A stretch of 64,000 nt of DNA from Microbacterium atlanticum (GCF_015277815.1 NZ_CP063813.1:1798001-1862000), one strand, 5' to 3'; numbered from the stretch's first letter, positions 10,643-19,655 are shown. Numbers and translations are program-made. Notes: generated from the sequence alone by a model not told the origin.

Positions 10643-11715
10643 CGGATGCCACGACCATCGCCGTGGGCGGCGACGCGAGCTACGACATCACCGTGGGGCG
10701 CGGCATCCTGTCGACTCTCGGCGAGGCGCTGCCACTCGCCGCCCGCAAGGTGCTGGTGATCCACCCCCCGACCCTCGCGGAACAGGCCGAGCGGCTGCGC
10801 GCGCAGCTGATCGGAGACCGCGAGGTGCTGCTCGCGGAGATCCCCGACGCCGAAGCCGGCAAGCGCATCGAGGTCGCCGCGTTCTGCTGGCAGGTGATGG
10901 GCAAGGCCGACTTCACCCGCACCGACGCCGTCGTCGGGTTCGGCGGAGGAGCGGTGACCGACCTCGCCGGATTCGTGGCGGCGACCTGGCTGCGCGGCGT
11001 CGAGGTCGTGCAGGTGCCGACGACGGTGCTCGCCATGGTCGATGCGGCGGTCGGCGGCAAGACGGGCGTGAACACCGCCGAGGGCAAGAACCTGGTGGGC
11101 GCGTTCTGGGCGCCGCGCGCGGTGCTCTGCGACCTGGACCTCCTGGACAGCCTCTCGCGCAACGAGCGGGTCGCCGGCTACGCCGAGGTCGTGAAGGCCG
11201 GCTTCATCTGGGCGCCCGAGATCCTCGACCTCATCGAGGCCGACGCCGAGGCCGCCGTGGACCCGCGCAGCGAGGCATTCCGGCGCACGATCGAGCTCGC
11301 CATCGACATGAAGGCGCGGGTGGTGGGAGAGGACCTGCGCGAGGCGGATCTGCGCGAGATCCTCAACTACGGGCACACGCTCGGCCACGCGATCGAGCAC
11401 GCCGAGCGCTACCGCTGGCGTCACGGCGCCGCCATCTCGGTGGGCATGGTCTTCGCCGCGGAACTCTCGCGACTGGCCGGACGCCTGCCGGACGCCGCCG
11501 CGCAGCGTCACCGCGACATCCTCCACACCCTCGGACTGCCGACGACGTACCGCGCGGGCGCGTGGCCGCAGCTGAAGGCGACGATGCAGCGAGACAAGAA
11601 GAGCCGCGGCGGCATGCTGCGATTCATCGTGCTGGACGACATCGCCAAGCCCACCGTGCTGCAGGCGCCCGACGAGTCGCTGCTGTACGCGGCGTATCAG
11701 GAGGTCGCCGGGTGA
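10639..11715 (+). CDS. aroB: 3-Dehydroquinate synthase
   Basis: 358 residues. It cyclises DAHP to 3-dehydroquinate in an NAD- and metal-dependent reaction, the second step of the shikimate pathway. The NAD-binding [15 protein letters not shown], the [20 protein letters not shown] segment (with the substrate-binding Lys), the metal ligand Glu in [13 protein letters not shown] and the His residues of [12 protein letters not shown] are all visible. The start overlaps the aroK stop (ATGA), and the stop overlaps the GTG of the acetyltransferase gene. Confidence 0.98.
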   Translation: MTDATTIAVGGDASYDITVGRGILSTLGEALPLAARKVLVIHPPTLAEQAERLRAQLIGDREVLLAEIPDAEAGKRIEVAAFCWQVMGKADFTRTDAVVGFGGGAVTDLAGFVAATWLRGVEVVQVPTTVLAMVDAAVGGKTGVNTAEGKNLVGAFWAPRAVLCDLDLLDSLSRNERVAGYAEVVKAGFIWAPEILDLIEADAEAAVDPRSEAFRRTIELAIDMKARVVGEDLREADLREILNYGHTLGHAIEHAERYRWRHGAAISVGMVFAAELSRLAGRLPDAAAQRHRDILHTLGLPTTYRAGAWPQLKATMQRDKKSRGGMLRFIVLDDIAKPTVLQAPDESLLYAAYQEVAG

Positions 11716-12242
11716 CGGCGCCGCTCGCGCGCCGCGTCCGCGAGGACGAGTGGGCGCGCGTGCGCGACCTCCGGATCCGCGCGGTCAGCGATCCGAACGC
11801 CGCGATGGCGTTCCTGACCACGCCCGAGCAGGAGCTGGCGCACGACGACGAGTTCTGGCGCGCCCGGGCGCTGCACGCCTCGGCGGGCGACGAGGCGGCC
11901 CAGTTCATCGCCGAGGTGGACGGGGAGTGGGTGGGCTCCGCCACCGTCATCGTCCGGGCCACGGGGACCACCGATCACACCGGCCGCACGGTGTACACCG
12001 CCCGCGCGGACGTGGTGGGCGTGTACGTGAGTCCCGAGCAGCGCGGCGCCGGCACCGTGGACGCCCTCTTCGACGCCGCGGCGGCGTGGGTCGCCGGTCT
12101 CGGCATCCGTCGCCTGACCCTGGACGTGCACGCCGACAACTCCCGCGCGCAGGCGGCGTACCGCCGCAACGGCTTCGCACCCACCGGCGACAGCTTCACC
12201 AGCTCCATCGGACCCGAGATCGTGATGGAGCGGGTGCTCTGA
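11712..12242 (+). CDS. GNAT family N-acetyltransferase
   Basis: 176 residues with a GNAT fold. The acetyl-CoA binding motif A is [19 protein letters not shown] (about residues 99-117), followed by the motif B-like [18 protein letters not shown]. The start GTG at 11712 overlaps the aroB stop (GTGA). The substrate cannot be told from sequence. Being coupled to aroB does not prove a role in the shikimate pathway. A GC-rich palindrome follows the stop, and aroQ then has its own promoter, so this gene probably ends the alaS/aro transcription unit. Confidence 0.9.
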   Translation: MTAPLARRVREDEWARVRDLRIRAVSDPNAAMAFLTTPEQELAHDDEFWRARALHASAGDEAAQFIAEVDGEWVGSATVIVRATGTTDHTGRTVYTARADVVGVYVSPEQRGAGTVDALFDAAAAWVAGLGIRRLTLDVHADNSRAQAAYRRNGFAPTGDSFTSSIGPEIVMERVL

Positions 12243-12256
12243 CCCCGCGCGCGGGG
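12243..12256 (+). terminator. GC-rich palindrome after the GNAT gene
   Basis: CCCCGCGCGCGGGG, able to fold as a 5-bp stem with a CGCG loop just after the TGA. It is short and without a T-tract, so only a weak terminator candidate. Confidence 0.3.
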
Positions 12257-12274
12257 AGGACGCCGGCACGCCGG

Positions 12275-12280
12275 TAGGGT
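12275..12280 (+). promoter_or_regulatory. -10 element of leaderless aroQ
   Basis: TAGGGT ends 6 nt before the aroQ GTG (12287). There is no Shine-Dalgarno sequence in the gap, which implies a transcript beginning at the start codon. Confidence 0.55.
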
Positions 12281-12286
12281 GGGCGC

Positions 12287-12745
12287 GTGACCGCCGCCCG
12301 TCGCCTGCTCCTCGTCAACGGCCCGAACCTCAACCTCCTGGGCATCCGCGAGCCCGCCGTCTACGGCACCGCGACGCTCGCGGACGTGGAGCGCCTGACG
12401 ACGGATGCCGCCGCCCGCCGCGGCTTCGATGTCCGCGCGGTGCAGAGCAACCACGAAGGCGTGCTGCTGGACGCGATCCACGCGGCCCGCGACGACTGCG
12501 CCGGGATCGTCATCAACCCGGGAGGCCTCACCCACACCTCGGTCGTCCTGCGCGATGCGCTGTCCGGAGTCGGGCTCCCGGTCGCCGAGGTGCACATCTC
12601 CGACATCCGCTCCCGCGAGGAGTTCCGCCACCACTCGTACATCGCCGACGTCGCGGTCGTGCACGTGATGGGTGAGGGCGTGGCGGGGTACGGCCGGGCG
12701 GTGGACCTGCTGATCGACGCCATCACCGGCCACGCCGAGGGCTGA
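12287..12745 (+). CDS. aroQ: Type II 3-dehydroquinate dehydratase
   Basis: 152 residues, the usual length for the small dodecameric type II enzyme. It dehydrates 3-dehydroquinate to 3-dehydroshikimate. Active-site positions are visible: NGPNLNLLG near the N-terminus, R21 and Y26 in REPAVYG, N77 and H83 in NPGGLTHTS, H103 in EVHISD, and GEGVAGYGRAVD near the end. The usual NPGAYTHTS is here NPGGLTHTS, a conservative variation in the loop. The GTG start 6 nt after a -10 hexamer indicates leaderless translation, unlike the coupled aro genes upstream. Confidence 0.95.
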   Translation: MTAARRLLLVNGPNLNLLGIREPAVYGTATLADVERLTTDAAARRGFDVRAVQSNHEGVLLDAIHAARDDCAGIVINPGGLTHTSVVLRDALSGVGLPVAEVHISDIRSREEFRHHSYIADVAVVHVMGEGVAGYGRAVDLLIDAITGHAEG

Positions 12746-12771
12746 CGGGCGGGGCGGGAGCAGGCATCCCG

Positions 12772-12777
12772 TAGAAT
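12772..12777 (+). promoter_or_regulatory. -10 element for efp
   Basis: TAGAAT, 84 bp before the efp ATG. Transcription from here gives a leader of about 78 nt. It probably drives efp-nusB. Confidence 0.5.
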
Positions 12778-12861
12778 CGACCGTCGGCATGCCCGGCCCC
12801 GGCGCTCGCAGACGGGGCAGGGGCGGCCTCCCTCACTTCAACGAAACGGACCCGCATCCTC

Positions 12862-13422
12862 ATGGCATCCACCGCAGACATCAAGAACGGCGTCGTCCTG
12901 AACATCGACGGGCAGCTCTGGAGCGTCGTGGAGTTCCAGCACGTCAAGCCCGGCAAGGGCGGCGCCTTCGTGCGCACCAAGCTCAAGAACGTCGTCACCG
13001 GCAAGGTCGTCGACAAGACGTACAACGCGGGCGCGAAGATCGAGATCGAGAACGTCGACCGCCGCGACTTCACCTACCTGTACAGTGACGGCGACGGCTT
13101 CGTGTTCATGGACACCAGCGACTACGACCAGATCACGGTTCCCGCCGCCACGGTGGGCGACGCGAAGAACTTCCTGCTGGAGAACCAGCAGGTGACCATC
13201 GCCCTCAACAACGGCAACCCGCTGTACATCGACCTTCCCGCGTCGGTCGTGCTCGAGATCACCTACACCGAGCCCGGCCTGCAGGGCGACCGCTCCTCGG
13301 CGGGCACCAAGCCCGCCACGGTCGAGACGGGCTATGAGATCCAGGTCCCGCTGTTCCTCGAGACCGGCACGAAGGTCAAGGTCGACACCCGTACGGGCGA
13401 CTACCTCGGCCGCGTCAACTGA
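12862..13422 (+). CDS. efp: Elongation factor P
   Basis: 186 residues, the full three-domain EF-P length. EF-P binds between the P and E sites and rescues ribosomes stalled on polyproline. The N-terminal KOW-like domain has the tip loop [12 protein letters not shown] with the modifiable position at K32. The C-terminal OB domains include the signature [12 protein letters not shown] and [16 protein letters not shown]. Lys rather than Arg at the tip fits the form without rhamnosylation. It follows aroQ and is coupled by an 18-bp gap to nusB, a conserved actinobacterial order. Confidence 0.98.
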   Translation: MASTADIKNGVVLNIDGQLWSVVEFQHVKPGKGGAFVRTKLKNVVTGKVVDKTYNAGAKIEIENVDRRDFTYLYSDGDGFVFMDTSDYDQITVPAATVGDAKNFLLENQQVTIALNNGNPLYIDLPASVVLEITYTEPGLQGDRSSAGTKPATVETGYEIQVPLFLETGTKVKVDTRTGDYLGRVN

Positions 13423-13440
13423 CGCCGCCGGCTGCCGACC

Positions 13441-13851
13441 ATGAGCTCCCGCTCGAAGGCGCGCAAGCGCGCGCTCGACATCCTCTTCCAGGCCGACGTC
13501 CGCGGCGACCAGCCGGCGGTGATCCTCGCCGCGGAGGCCCGGCGCGCGGCCGGCGAGCCGGCGCGGCAGGCGTCGTGGCTGTACGCCCGTGAGATCGTCG
13601 ACGGGGTGATCGACAACCAGGACGCGATCGACGAGCAGATCACGACATTCGCGAAAGACTGGTCGCTCGCGCGCATGCCCGCCGTGGATCGCGCGGTCCT
13701 GCGCATCGCCACGTGGGAGCTGCTGTACAACGACGAGGTGCCCGCCGCCGTCGCGATCGACGAGGCGGTGGAGCTCGCGAAGGAGTACTCGACCGACGAC
13801 TCCGGCGCGTTCGTCCACGGCGTCCTGGCCCGCATCGCCCGCGCGTCCTGA
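13441..13851 (+). CDS. nusB: Transcription antitermination protein NusB
   Basis: 136 residues, all-helical. NusB binds boxA RNA with S10 and takes part in rRNA antitermination. The characteristic ends are present: RKRALDILFQADVRG at the N-terminus and the VPAAVAIDEAVELAKEYS segment with GAFVHGVLARIAR at the C-terminus. It lies 18 bp after efp and is probably co-transcribed with it. The following gene belongs to a different functional group. Confidence 0.96.
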   Translation: MSSRSKARKRALDILFQADVRGDQPAVILAAEARRAAGEPARQASWLYAREIVDGVIDNQDAIDEQITTFAKDWSLARMPAVDRAVLRIATWELLYNDEVPAAVAIDEAVELAKEYSTDDSGAFVHGVLARIARAS

Positions 13852-13894
13852 GCGAGCGGGACCGGCCGGCCGGCTGTCCGGAGGGGTTGCCAGG

Positions 13895-16800
13895 ATGGAT
13901 GCCGTGACCCCGCCGTTCGTCGATCCCTCGCACATCCGCGCGTTCACCGACGCCGGCTCCTACGTGCGCGGCGCGGCGTACTTCGCCGACGGCGCCGTGC
14001 AGCAGCTGAGATGGGACGCGGGCGCCGGCGTGCTCGAGTCGTCGGTCGAGGGGGGCGGCGGACGCTCCTATCGCTGCCGCGTCCGGATCGATCCGCAGCG
14101 GGCCGATCGGCCGATCGCGGCGACGTCCTGCACCTGTCCGGTGCAGTTCGACTGCAAGCACACCGTCGCCACGCTGCTGGCGGCCAATCGCCTCGCCGCG
14201 GCAGCGGCGTCCCCCGACGACGGCACCTCCTGGCGGGCGGTGTTCGCGCCCGCGCCCCCCGCGCGCACCGACGGGATCGTGCTCGCGCTCGGGCTGGAGC
14301 TGCGCCAGCGCATCCATCGCGGCGCGTCCACGTGGGCGCCTGCCCGCGTGGAGACGGCGACACCGCGCGGGCTGCACCAGTTCGGCGCCGATGTGCTGGT
14401 GGGAATGCGCCCGCTGCAGCGCTCGTCCCGCTCCGACGCGTGGATCAAGGGCGGCGTCTCGTGGGACGCGCTGCGCCGCCCCGGGGGGCGGTTCGACCCC
14501 GCACACGCCCGCTGGTTCGCCGAGCTGCACAGCATCGGCCGTGACGTGCGCTCCTTCGGTGCCTTCTCCGACGTCTCGGAGTGGCTGACGCTCGACGACA
14601 TCGAGTCGGGCCTGCTGTGGCCGCACCTGCGGTCGGCGGCAGAGCGCGGCATCCCGCTCGTGGCCACCAAGCGCGGCACCGTCGTGACGCTCGCCGACAG
14701 CGCGACCGTCGCCGTCCGGGCCCTGCGGACGGCAGGAGGCTTCGATGTCGCCCCGGTGGTGACGATCGACGGGGAGCGGGCGGATGCCGCGGCGGTGCGT
14801 CCGGTCGGACGCACGGGCGTCTACCGGTTCGCGGTCGCTCCCGATCGGATCGAGCTCGTCCTCGCGCCGGTCGCGCTCCCGGACCCGGTGCCCACGCTGC
14901 TGTCAGCCCGCGACCCGGTCCGCGTTCCCCGAGAGGAGGCGGACGAGTTCGTCCGTGATCACCTGCCGAGGATCGCGCGTCGCGTGACCGTGGAGGCGCC
15001 GGGGATCGCCCTGACCGCACCGCCGCGCCCGCACCTGGTGGTGCGGGTGCACTTCGAGCCGGACCACCGGCTGGTGTACACCTTGGCGTGGCGTTACGGA
15101 GACGGCGACCCGCTCGGTCTCGACGCCCCGGGCGACGATCGCGACGCGGACGCCGAGAACGTCATCCGTGCCCGCGTGCAGGACCTCTGGCACGAGCACG
15201 CACCCGTGGGGTTCGCCTCGTCGGGCTCGCTGGCGGGACTCGACGCCGCCGAGTTCGCCTCACGGCTGCTGCCGGTGCTCGAGGAGGAGCCCGACGTCCG
15301 CATCGAGGTCTCCGGCCGACGACCGCGGTACCGCGAGCTCACGGGCGACCCGCGGATCGACGTCCGCACGGTCGAGACGGCGGATCCGGACTGGTTCGAC
15401 CTCGGGGTGGTCGTGACGATCGACGGGCGGCGCATCCCGTTCGGCACGCTGTTCACCGCGCTGACCCGCGGTCGGCGGAAGATCCTCCTGAGCGACGGCG
15501 CCTACTTCTCCCTGGCGCATCCCTCCCTGCGCCGCCTCCGCGAGCTCATCGAAGAGGCGGGCGAGCTGGAGGAGTGGGAGGCCGGTCCCCGTATCAGCAG
15601 GTATCAGACCGCGTTGTGGGCGGACTTCGAGGACCTCGCGGACGAGGCGCAGCCCGCGGTGGCGTGGCGCGCCACGGTCGAAGGACTCCGGCGCGCCGAC
15701 GGCGTGCCGGAGACCGCACTGCCCGCAGGACTCCACGCCGAGCTGCGGCCCTACCAGCGCGACGGGTACGACTGGCTGAGCTTTCTGTGGCACCACCGGC
15801 TCGGCGGCATCCTCGCCGACGACATGGGTCTCGGCAAGACGCTTCAGCTGCTCGCGCTCATCGCGCACGCCCGCGAGAGCGGCGAGGCCCGCCCGTTCCT
15901 CGTGGTCGCGCCGACCTCGGTGGTGTCGACCTGGCGGACCGAGGCAGAGCGGTTCGCCCCGGGGCTCAGAGTTCGAGTGGTAGGGGCCACGCGCGCGAAG
16001 CGGGGACCGACGGCGGCGGGAGCCGCCGAGGCGACCGACGTCGTCGTGACGTCCTACACGCTGCTGCGGCTGAACGAACGCGAGTTCCGCGACGTGGAGT
16101 GGGCCGGGGTCATCCTCGACGAGGCGCAGTTCGTGAAGAACAGCCGGACCAAGGCCTACCGGGCGGTGCGCGACCTGCCCGCCGACGTGGTCTACGCCGT
16201 GACCGGCACACCGCTGGAGAACAGCCTCACCGAGCTGTGGGCGCTGCTCTCGCTCACGGCGCCCGGCCTGTTCCCCTCGGCGCGGCGCTTCCGGGAGGAG
16301 TACGTCCGCCCGATCGAGAGCGGCAAGGTGCCCGAGAATCAGGAGGGCGGCCCCTTCCGCGCCGCCCGCCTGGAGCGGCTGCGACGGCGCATCCGCCCGC
16401 TCGTGCTGCGACGCACCAAGGAGCTCGTCGCCGCAGAGCTTCCCGCCAAGCAGGAGCAGGAGGTGCGCGTCGAGCTGGGAGCCGCGCATCGCGCGCTCTA
16501 CGACACCGTGCTGCAGCGCGAGCGTCAGAAGGTGCTGGGGCTCCTCGACGATCTCGACCGCAACCGCTTCATCGTGTTCCGCTCGCTCACGCTGCTGCGG
16601 ATGCTGAGCCTCGCGCCGGAGCTCGTCGACCGCGCCCACAGCCACATCGCGCCGAGCAAGCTCGGAGCGCTCTTCGACCAGCTCGACGAGGCGCTGTCGG
16701 AGGGCCACCGCGCGCTGGTGTTCAGTCAGTTCACGTCCTTCCTGGGCCTCGTCGCCGCCGAACTGGAGCGCCGCGGGGTGCCGTACGCGTACCTCGACGG

Positions 16801-17158
16801 CTCGACGCGGGACCGGGATGCTGCAGTGGCGGCGTTCCGCGGCGGCGAGGCGCCGGTCTTCCTCATCAGTCTGAAGGCCGGCGGGTTCGGGCTCACGCTG
16901 ACGGAGGCCGACTACGTCTTCCTGCTCGATCCGTGGTGGAATCCCGCTGCCGAGGCGCAGGCGGTGGACCGCGCGCACCGCATCGGCCAGCACCGCAGCG
17001 TCCTGGTCTACCGTCTCATCGCATCCGACACCATCGAGGAGAAGGTGATGGCGCTACAACGCCGCAAGGCGCGGCTGTTCAGCTCGGTCATGGACGACGA
17101 CGCCCTCTTCGGACAGGCCCTGACCGCTGACGACATCCGGGGGCTCTTCGACAGGTGA
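13895..17158 (+). CDS. SWIM zinc-finger SNF2/HepA-type helicase
   Basis: 1087 residues. An N-terminal SWIM zinc finger (CTCPVQFDCKH, about residues 79-89, C-x-C...C-x-H) is followed by a long variable region. The SNF2 ATPase core comes next: Walker A DDMGLGKT at about 642-649, the DEAQ box at about 742, and the helicase C-terminal lobe with LKAGGFGLTLTEADYVFLLD and AHRIGQHRSVLVYRL near 1024. SNF2-type proteins use ATP to translocate on double-stranded DNA and remodel bound protein. Bacterial members near this architecture are linked to RNA polymerase recycling or to restriction/defence, and neither can be decided here. No methylase or nuclease is adjacent. The ATG at 13895 has GGAGGGG 8 nt upstream. 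Confidence 0.92.
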   Translation: MDAVTPPFVDPSHIRAFTDAGSYVRGAAYFADGAVQQLRWDAGAGVLESSVEGGGGRSYRCRVRIDPQRADRPIAATSCTCPVQFDCKHTVATLLAANRLAAAAASPDDGTSWRAVFAPAPPARTDGIVLALGLELRQRIHRGASTWAPARVETATPRGLHQFGADVLVGMRPLQRSSRSDAWIKGGVSWDALRRPGGRFDPAHARWFAELHSIGRDVRSFGAFSDVSEWLTLDDIESGLLWPHLRSAAERGIPLVATKRGTVVTLADSATVAVRALRTAGGFDVAPVVTIDGERADAAAVRPVGRTGVYRFAVAPDRIELVLAPVALPDPVPTLLSARDPVRVPREEADEFVRDHLPRIARRVTVEAPGIALTAPPRPHLVVRVHFEPDHRLVYTLAWRYGDGDPLGLDAPGDDRDADAENVIRARVQDLWHEHAPVGFASSGSLAGLDAAEFASRLLPVLEEEPDVRIEVSGRRPRYRELTGDPRIDVRTVETADPDWFDLGVVVTIDGRRIPFGTLFTALTRGRRKILLSDGAYFSLAHPSLRRLRELIEEAGELEEWEAGPRISRYQTALWADFEDLADEAQPAVAWRATVEGLRRADGVPETALPAGLHAELRPYQRDGYDWLSFLWHHRLGGILADDMGLGKTLQLLALIAHARESGEARPFLVVAPTSVVSTWRTEAERFAPGLRVRVVGATRAKRGPTAAGAAEATDVVVTSYTLLRLNEREFRDVEWAGVILDEAQFVKNSRTKAYRAVRDLPADVVYAVTGTPLENSLTELWALLSLTAPGLFPSARRFREEYVRPIESGKVPENQEGGPFRAARLERLRRRIRPLVLRRTKELVAAELPAKQEQEVRVELGAAHRALYDTVLQRERQKVLGLLDDLDRNRFIVFRSLTLLRMLSLAPELVDRAHSHIAPSKLGALFDQLDEALSEGHRALVFSQFTSFLGLVAAELERRGVPYAYLDGSTRDRDAAVAAFRGGEAPVFLISLKAGGFGLTLTEADYVFLLDPWWNPAAEAQAVDRAHRIGQHRSVLVYRLIASDTIEEKVMALQRRKARLFSSVMDDDALFGQALTADDIRGLFDR

Positions 17159-17226
17159 GGCGGGGTCGTCCCGGGCGGATCCGATCCGGCACGGCCGTGC
17201 GACGAGCACCTCGGAAGACCCTCGCC

Positions 17227-17232
17227 TAGAAT
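17227..17232 (+). promoter_or_regulatory. -10 element for the MBL-Rieske gene
   Basis: TAGAAT, about 30 bp before the ATG at 17262. A good AGGAGGA Shine-Dalgarno lies in the short leader. Confidence 0.5.
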
Positions 17233-17261
17233 CGTCTGGTTCGACACAGGAGGACACACCC

Positions 17262-18836
17262 ATGCGCATCACGGGCCTCGGCCACGCCGGCATGTTCATC
17301 GAGACGGCGGGGGGAAGCATCCTCTGCGACCCGGTGATCGGGCCGACCTTCTTCGGATCGTGGTTCCCCTTCCCCGACAACAGGGGCCTCGACTGGGAGA
17401 AGTACGGCGACGCCGACTTCCTGTACGTCTCGCACCGCCACCGGGACCACTTCGATCCGGCACTGATGGAGCGGTACGTGCCCAAGAGGATCAAGGTGCT
17501 GCTCCCCGAGTACCCGACCGACGACCTCGAGCAGGATCTGCGCAAGCTCGGCTACGACAACATCGTCTACACCCAGGCCGGCGTGCCCCTCGAGTTCGGC
17601 GAGCTCAAGGTGATGGTCACGCCGTTGCGCGCGCCGAGCGACGGCCCGATCGGCGACTCGTCGCTGTCGGTCGACGACGGCACGGCCAGCATCCTCAATC
17701 AGAACGACTCGCATCCGCTGGATCTCGAGAAGCTGATGTCGTTCTCCAAGCCCGAGGCCTACTTCACGCAGGTGTCGGGGGCGATCTGGTGGCCGATGGT
17801 CTACGACCTGCCGCAGGACGCCAAGCAGAACTTCGCCAAGCTCAAGCGCGATGCCCAGAACAAGCGCGCGATGTACTACATCGAGAAGGTCGACGCCGAG
17901 CATGTCTTCCCGATGGCCGGTCCGCCCATGTTCCTGCGCGAAGAGCTGTTCCCGTACAACGGACACGGCCTCGACGGCGATGCGATCTTCACCGACCAGC
18001 GGCAGTTCCTCCGTCACATGAAGGCGGAGCGCCCGCAGCAGAAGGGCTACGAGTTCCTCCCGGGCACCGTGGTGGAACTGAACGACGGCGAGCTTTCGGT
18101 CACGCAGACGCTGTACACGGATGCCGAGATCGACCGCATCTTCGATGACAAGTGGTCCTACCTCGCCGAGCAGCGCGACTCCCGGCAGGACGAGATCCGC
18201 GCTGAGGAGGCGTCGCGCGCGCCGGTCCTGCCGCCGGATGAGATGCTGGCGGCCCTGAAGGAGTGGTGGGAGCCGCTGCTGCGCCGGGCCCGCACGATCC
18301 GCAACGGCGTGGGCGGCGTGGTGCGCTTCCGCATCGGCGACCTCGACATGGTCGTCGACTTCCCCAAGGCGAAGGTCCGCGAGTACGCCGGCGAGGAGTG
18401 CATCTACTGGTACACGATCCCCGCCGACCTCGTCTCGACCAACATCGCGGACCGCGAGATCGACTGGTCCAATTCGATCTTCCTGTCGATGCAGTTCGAG
18501 GTCGGGCGCTCGGGCAAGTTCAACGAGTTCCTGACGACGTTCCTCAAGTGCCTCTCCCGCGATCGCATCGAGTACGTCGAGAACTGGTATGCCGAGCAGA
18601 CCGACCAGACCGAGGACGCCCAGCTCGGCGACTGGGTCGTGCAGCGGCGGTGCCCGCACCTGCGCGCCGATCTCACCAAGACCGGCAAGATCGAGGACGG
18701 CGTGCTCACCTGCTCCCTGCACGACTGGAAGTGGGACCTCGCCAGCGGCAGGTGCCTCACCAGCCAGGGCCACCCCATCCGTGCCTCGCAGGTCGAGGAC
18801 GATCTCTTCCGCGCGGCGACGACCCCCGCGGCGTGA
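17262..18836 (+). CDS. Metallo-beta-lactamase fold / Rieske [2Fe-2S] fusion protein
   Basis: 524 residues. The N-terminal half is an UlaG-like metallo-beta-lactamase fold with metal ligands in HRHRDH (H58, H60, D62, H63). The C-terminal end is a Rieske domain with C464-P-H466 and C484-S-L-H487, spaced as CxH-17-CxxH, the ligands of a [2Fe-2S] cluster. The two domains also occur together in CMP-Neu5Ac hydroxylase, but there the Rieske domain comes first. The reaction is unknown, and an iron-dependent oxygenase role is inference. It is cytoplasmic (no signal peptide). The gene has its own promoter and AGGAGGA ribosome site and is followed by a long inverted repeat. Confidence 0.88.
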   Translation: MRITGLGHAGMFIETAGGSILCDPVIGPTFFGSWFPFPDNRGLDWEKYGDADFLYVSHRHRDHFDPALMERYVPKRIKVLLPEYPTDDLEQDLRKLGYDNIVYTQAGVPLEFGELKVMVTPLRAPSDGPIGDSSLSVDDGTASILNQNDSHPLDLEKLMSFSKPEAYFTQVSGAIWWPMVYDLPQDAKQNFAKLKRDAQNKRAMYYIEKVDAEHVFPMAGPPMFLREELFPYNGHGLDGDAIFTDQRQFLRHMKAERPQQKGYEFLPGTVVELNDGELSVTQTLYTDAEIDRIFDDKWSYLAEQRDSRQDEIRAEEASRAPVLPPDEMLAALKEWWEPLLRRARTIRNGVGGVVRFRIGDLDMVVDFPKAKVREYAGEECIYWYTIPADLVSTNIADREIDWSNSIFLSMQFEVGRSGKFNEFLTTFLKCLSRDRIEYVENWYAEQTDQTEDAQLGDWVVQRRCPHLRADLTKTGKIEDGVLTCSLHDWKWDLASGRCLTSQGHPIRASQVEDDLFRAATTPAA

Positions 18837-18889
18837 TCGGAGTGAACGCCGTCCTGTTGTAGGACCTCTACAACAAGACGGCACTCCGA
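18837..18889. repeat. Long imperfect inverted repeat (terminator and/or operator)
   Basis: Arms TCGGAGTG (18837), GCCGTC (18848) and TGTTGTAG (18855) pair with CTACAACA (18868), GACGGC (18877) and CACTCCGA (18882). The core TTGTAG-N5-CTACAA looks like a repressor site, while the whole can fold as a long hairpin after the Rieske gene. There is no T-tract. Either role is possible. Confidence 0.6.
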
Positions 18890-19007
18890 TACGGGTGCGT
18901 GTGTAGCACCGGCGTCAATCTCCGGGTCCGCGTATCACCGCGCGGCGGATCGGGTCCTGATCACCGTGCCCGCTGTCGCGGGCGATCGAACCCGAAGGAG
19001 TCACGCC

Positions 19008-19544
19008 ATGACCACCGTCCCCGTCCACGGCGCCGCCGGCGTCGTTCCCGCGTCCACCGGCCGCCAGAACCCGCTGCGCACCCTGGTCGTCCTCGAGGCG
19101 CGCGCGGAGGCCGCGCTCAAGGTCTCGCTCCAGCGCTGGAGCATCTCCGCGCTGCGCATCGCACTCGGAGCCGTCTTCGTCGTCTTCGGCGCCCTCAAGC
19201 TCATCCCGGGCGTGAGCCCCGTCGAGGCACTCGTCAGCGCCACCTGGGAGAAGCTCACGTTCGGCATGGTGAGCGGTCAGGCCGCGCTGATCGCGACCGC
19301 CGTCATCGAGGTGCTCGCCGGTGCCCTGCTCATCGCGGGCGGGCGTCTCGCCCGTATCGGCCTGGTGGTGCTGGGCCTCGCGTTCGTCGGCATCCTGTCG
19401 CCGATCGTGCTGCTGCCGGCCGAGGTGTTCGGGCCCGTCGGCCCGACGCTGACCGGTCAGTACATCTTCAAGAACGTCGTGCTGATCGCCGCAGCGCTGG
19501 TCGTGGCATCCCGCGTCCTGCACGGCCCGGCGGCCAAGCGCTGA
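19008..19544 (+). CDS. DoxX-like membrane protein
   Basis: 178 residues with four predicted membrane helices (about 46-66, 92-110, 115-135 and 152-168) after a 40-residue N-terminal extension. The helix 1 segment LRIALGAVFVVFGALKLIPG and the EVLAGALLIAGG segment match the DoxX/DoxD-type membrane family, often tied to redox or quinone chemistry, though most members are uncharacterised. The start ATG at 19008 has AAGGAG 8 nt upstream. The frame stays open upstream, but with a poorer start. The gene stands alone between an inverted repeat and a strong terminator. Confidence 0.8.
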   Translation: MTTVPVHGAAGVVPASTGRQNPLRTLVVLEARAEAALKVSLQRWSISALRIALGAVFVVFGALKLIPGVSPVEALVSATWEKLTFGMVSGQAALIATAVIEVLAGALLIAGGRLARIGLVVLGLAFVGILSPIVLLPAEVFGPVGPTLTGQYIFKNVVLIAAALVVASRVLHGPAAKR

Positions 19545-19560
19545 TCCCGCACCCGCTGCC

Positions 19561-19592
19561 CGAGGGCCGGCCCCGTACGGGGCCGGCCCTCG
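19561..19592 (+). terminator. Strong terminator after the DoxX-like gene
   Basis: A perfect 32-bp palindrome: CGAGGGCCGGCCCCGT followed by its exact reverse complement. It lies 16 bp after the stop and just before the pyrR promoter, so it insulates the pyr operon. Confidence 0.75.
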
Positions 19593-19600
19593 TCGTGCCG

Positions 19601-19606
19601 TAGGAT
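19601..19606 (+). promoter_or_regulatory. -10 element of the pyr operon
   Basis: TAGGAT, about 57 bp before the pyrR ATG. The transcript would start near 19613, leaving a leader of about 50 nt that holds the PyrR-binding hairpin. Confidence 0.55.
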
Positions 19607-19624
19607 GGACGACGATCGCAGCAA

Positions 19625-19655
19625 CCTTTAACCCCGTCCTGTGAGGCGGAGAAGG
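19625..19655 (+). promoter_or_regulatory. PyrR-binding RNA hairpin in the pyr leader
   Basis: GTCCTGTGAGGC at 19636-19647 matches the known PyrR-binding loop consensus (rUCCnGnGAGGy). It is flanked by pairing arms CCTT (19625-19628) with AAGG (19652-19655) and CCG with CGG. The 3' arm overlaps the Shine-Dalgarno AAGGGAG. PyrR with UMP would therefore hide the ribosome site, the translational repression mode described for mycobacterial pyr operons. There is no separate attenuator terminator. Confidence 0.75.

Noticed and set aside
13895..17158. SNF2 helicase as part of a DISARM-like or other defence island
   Set aside because: No methyltransferase, nuclease, PLD or DUF1998 partner is adjacent. 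Neighbours are nusB and the MBL-Rieske gene.
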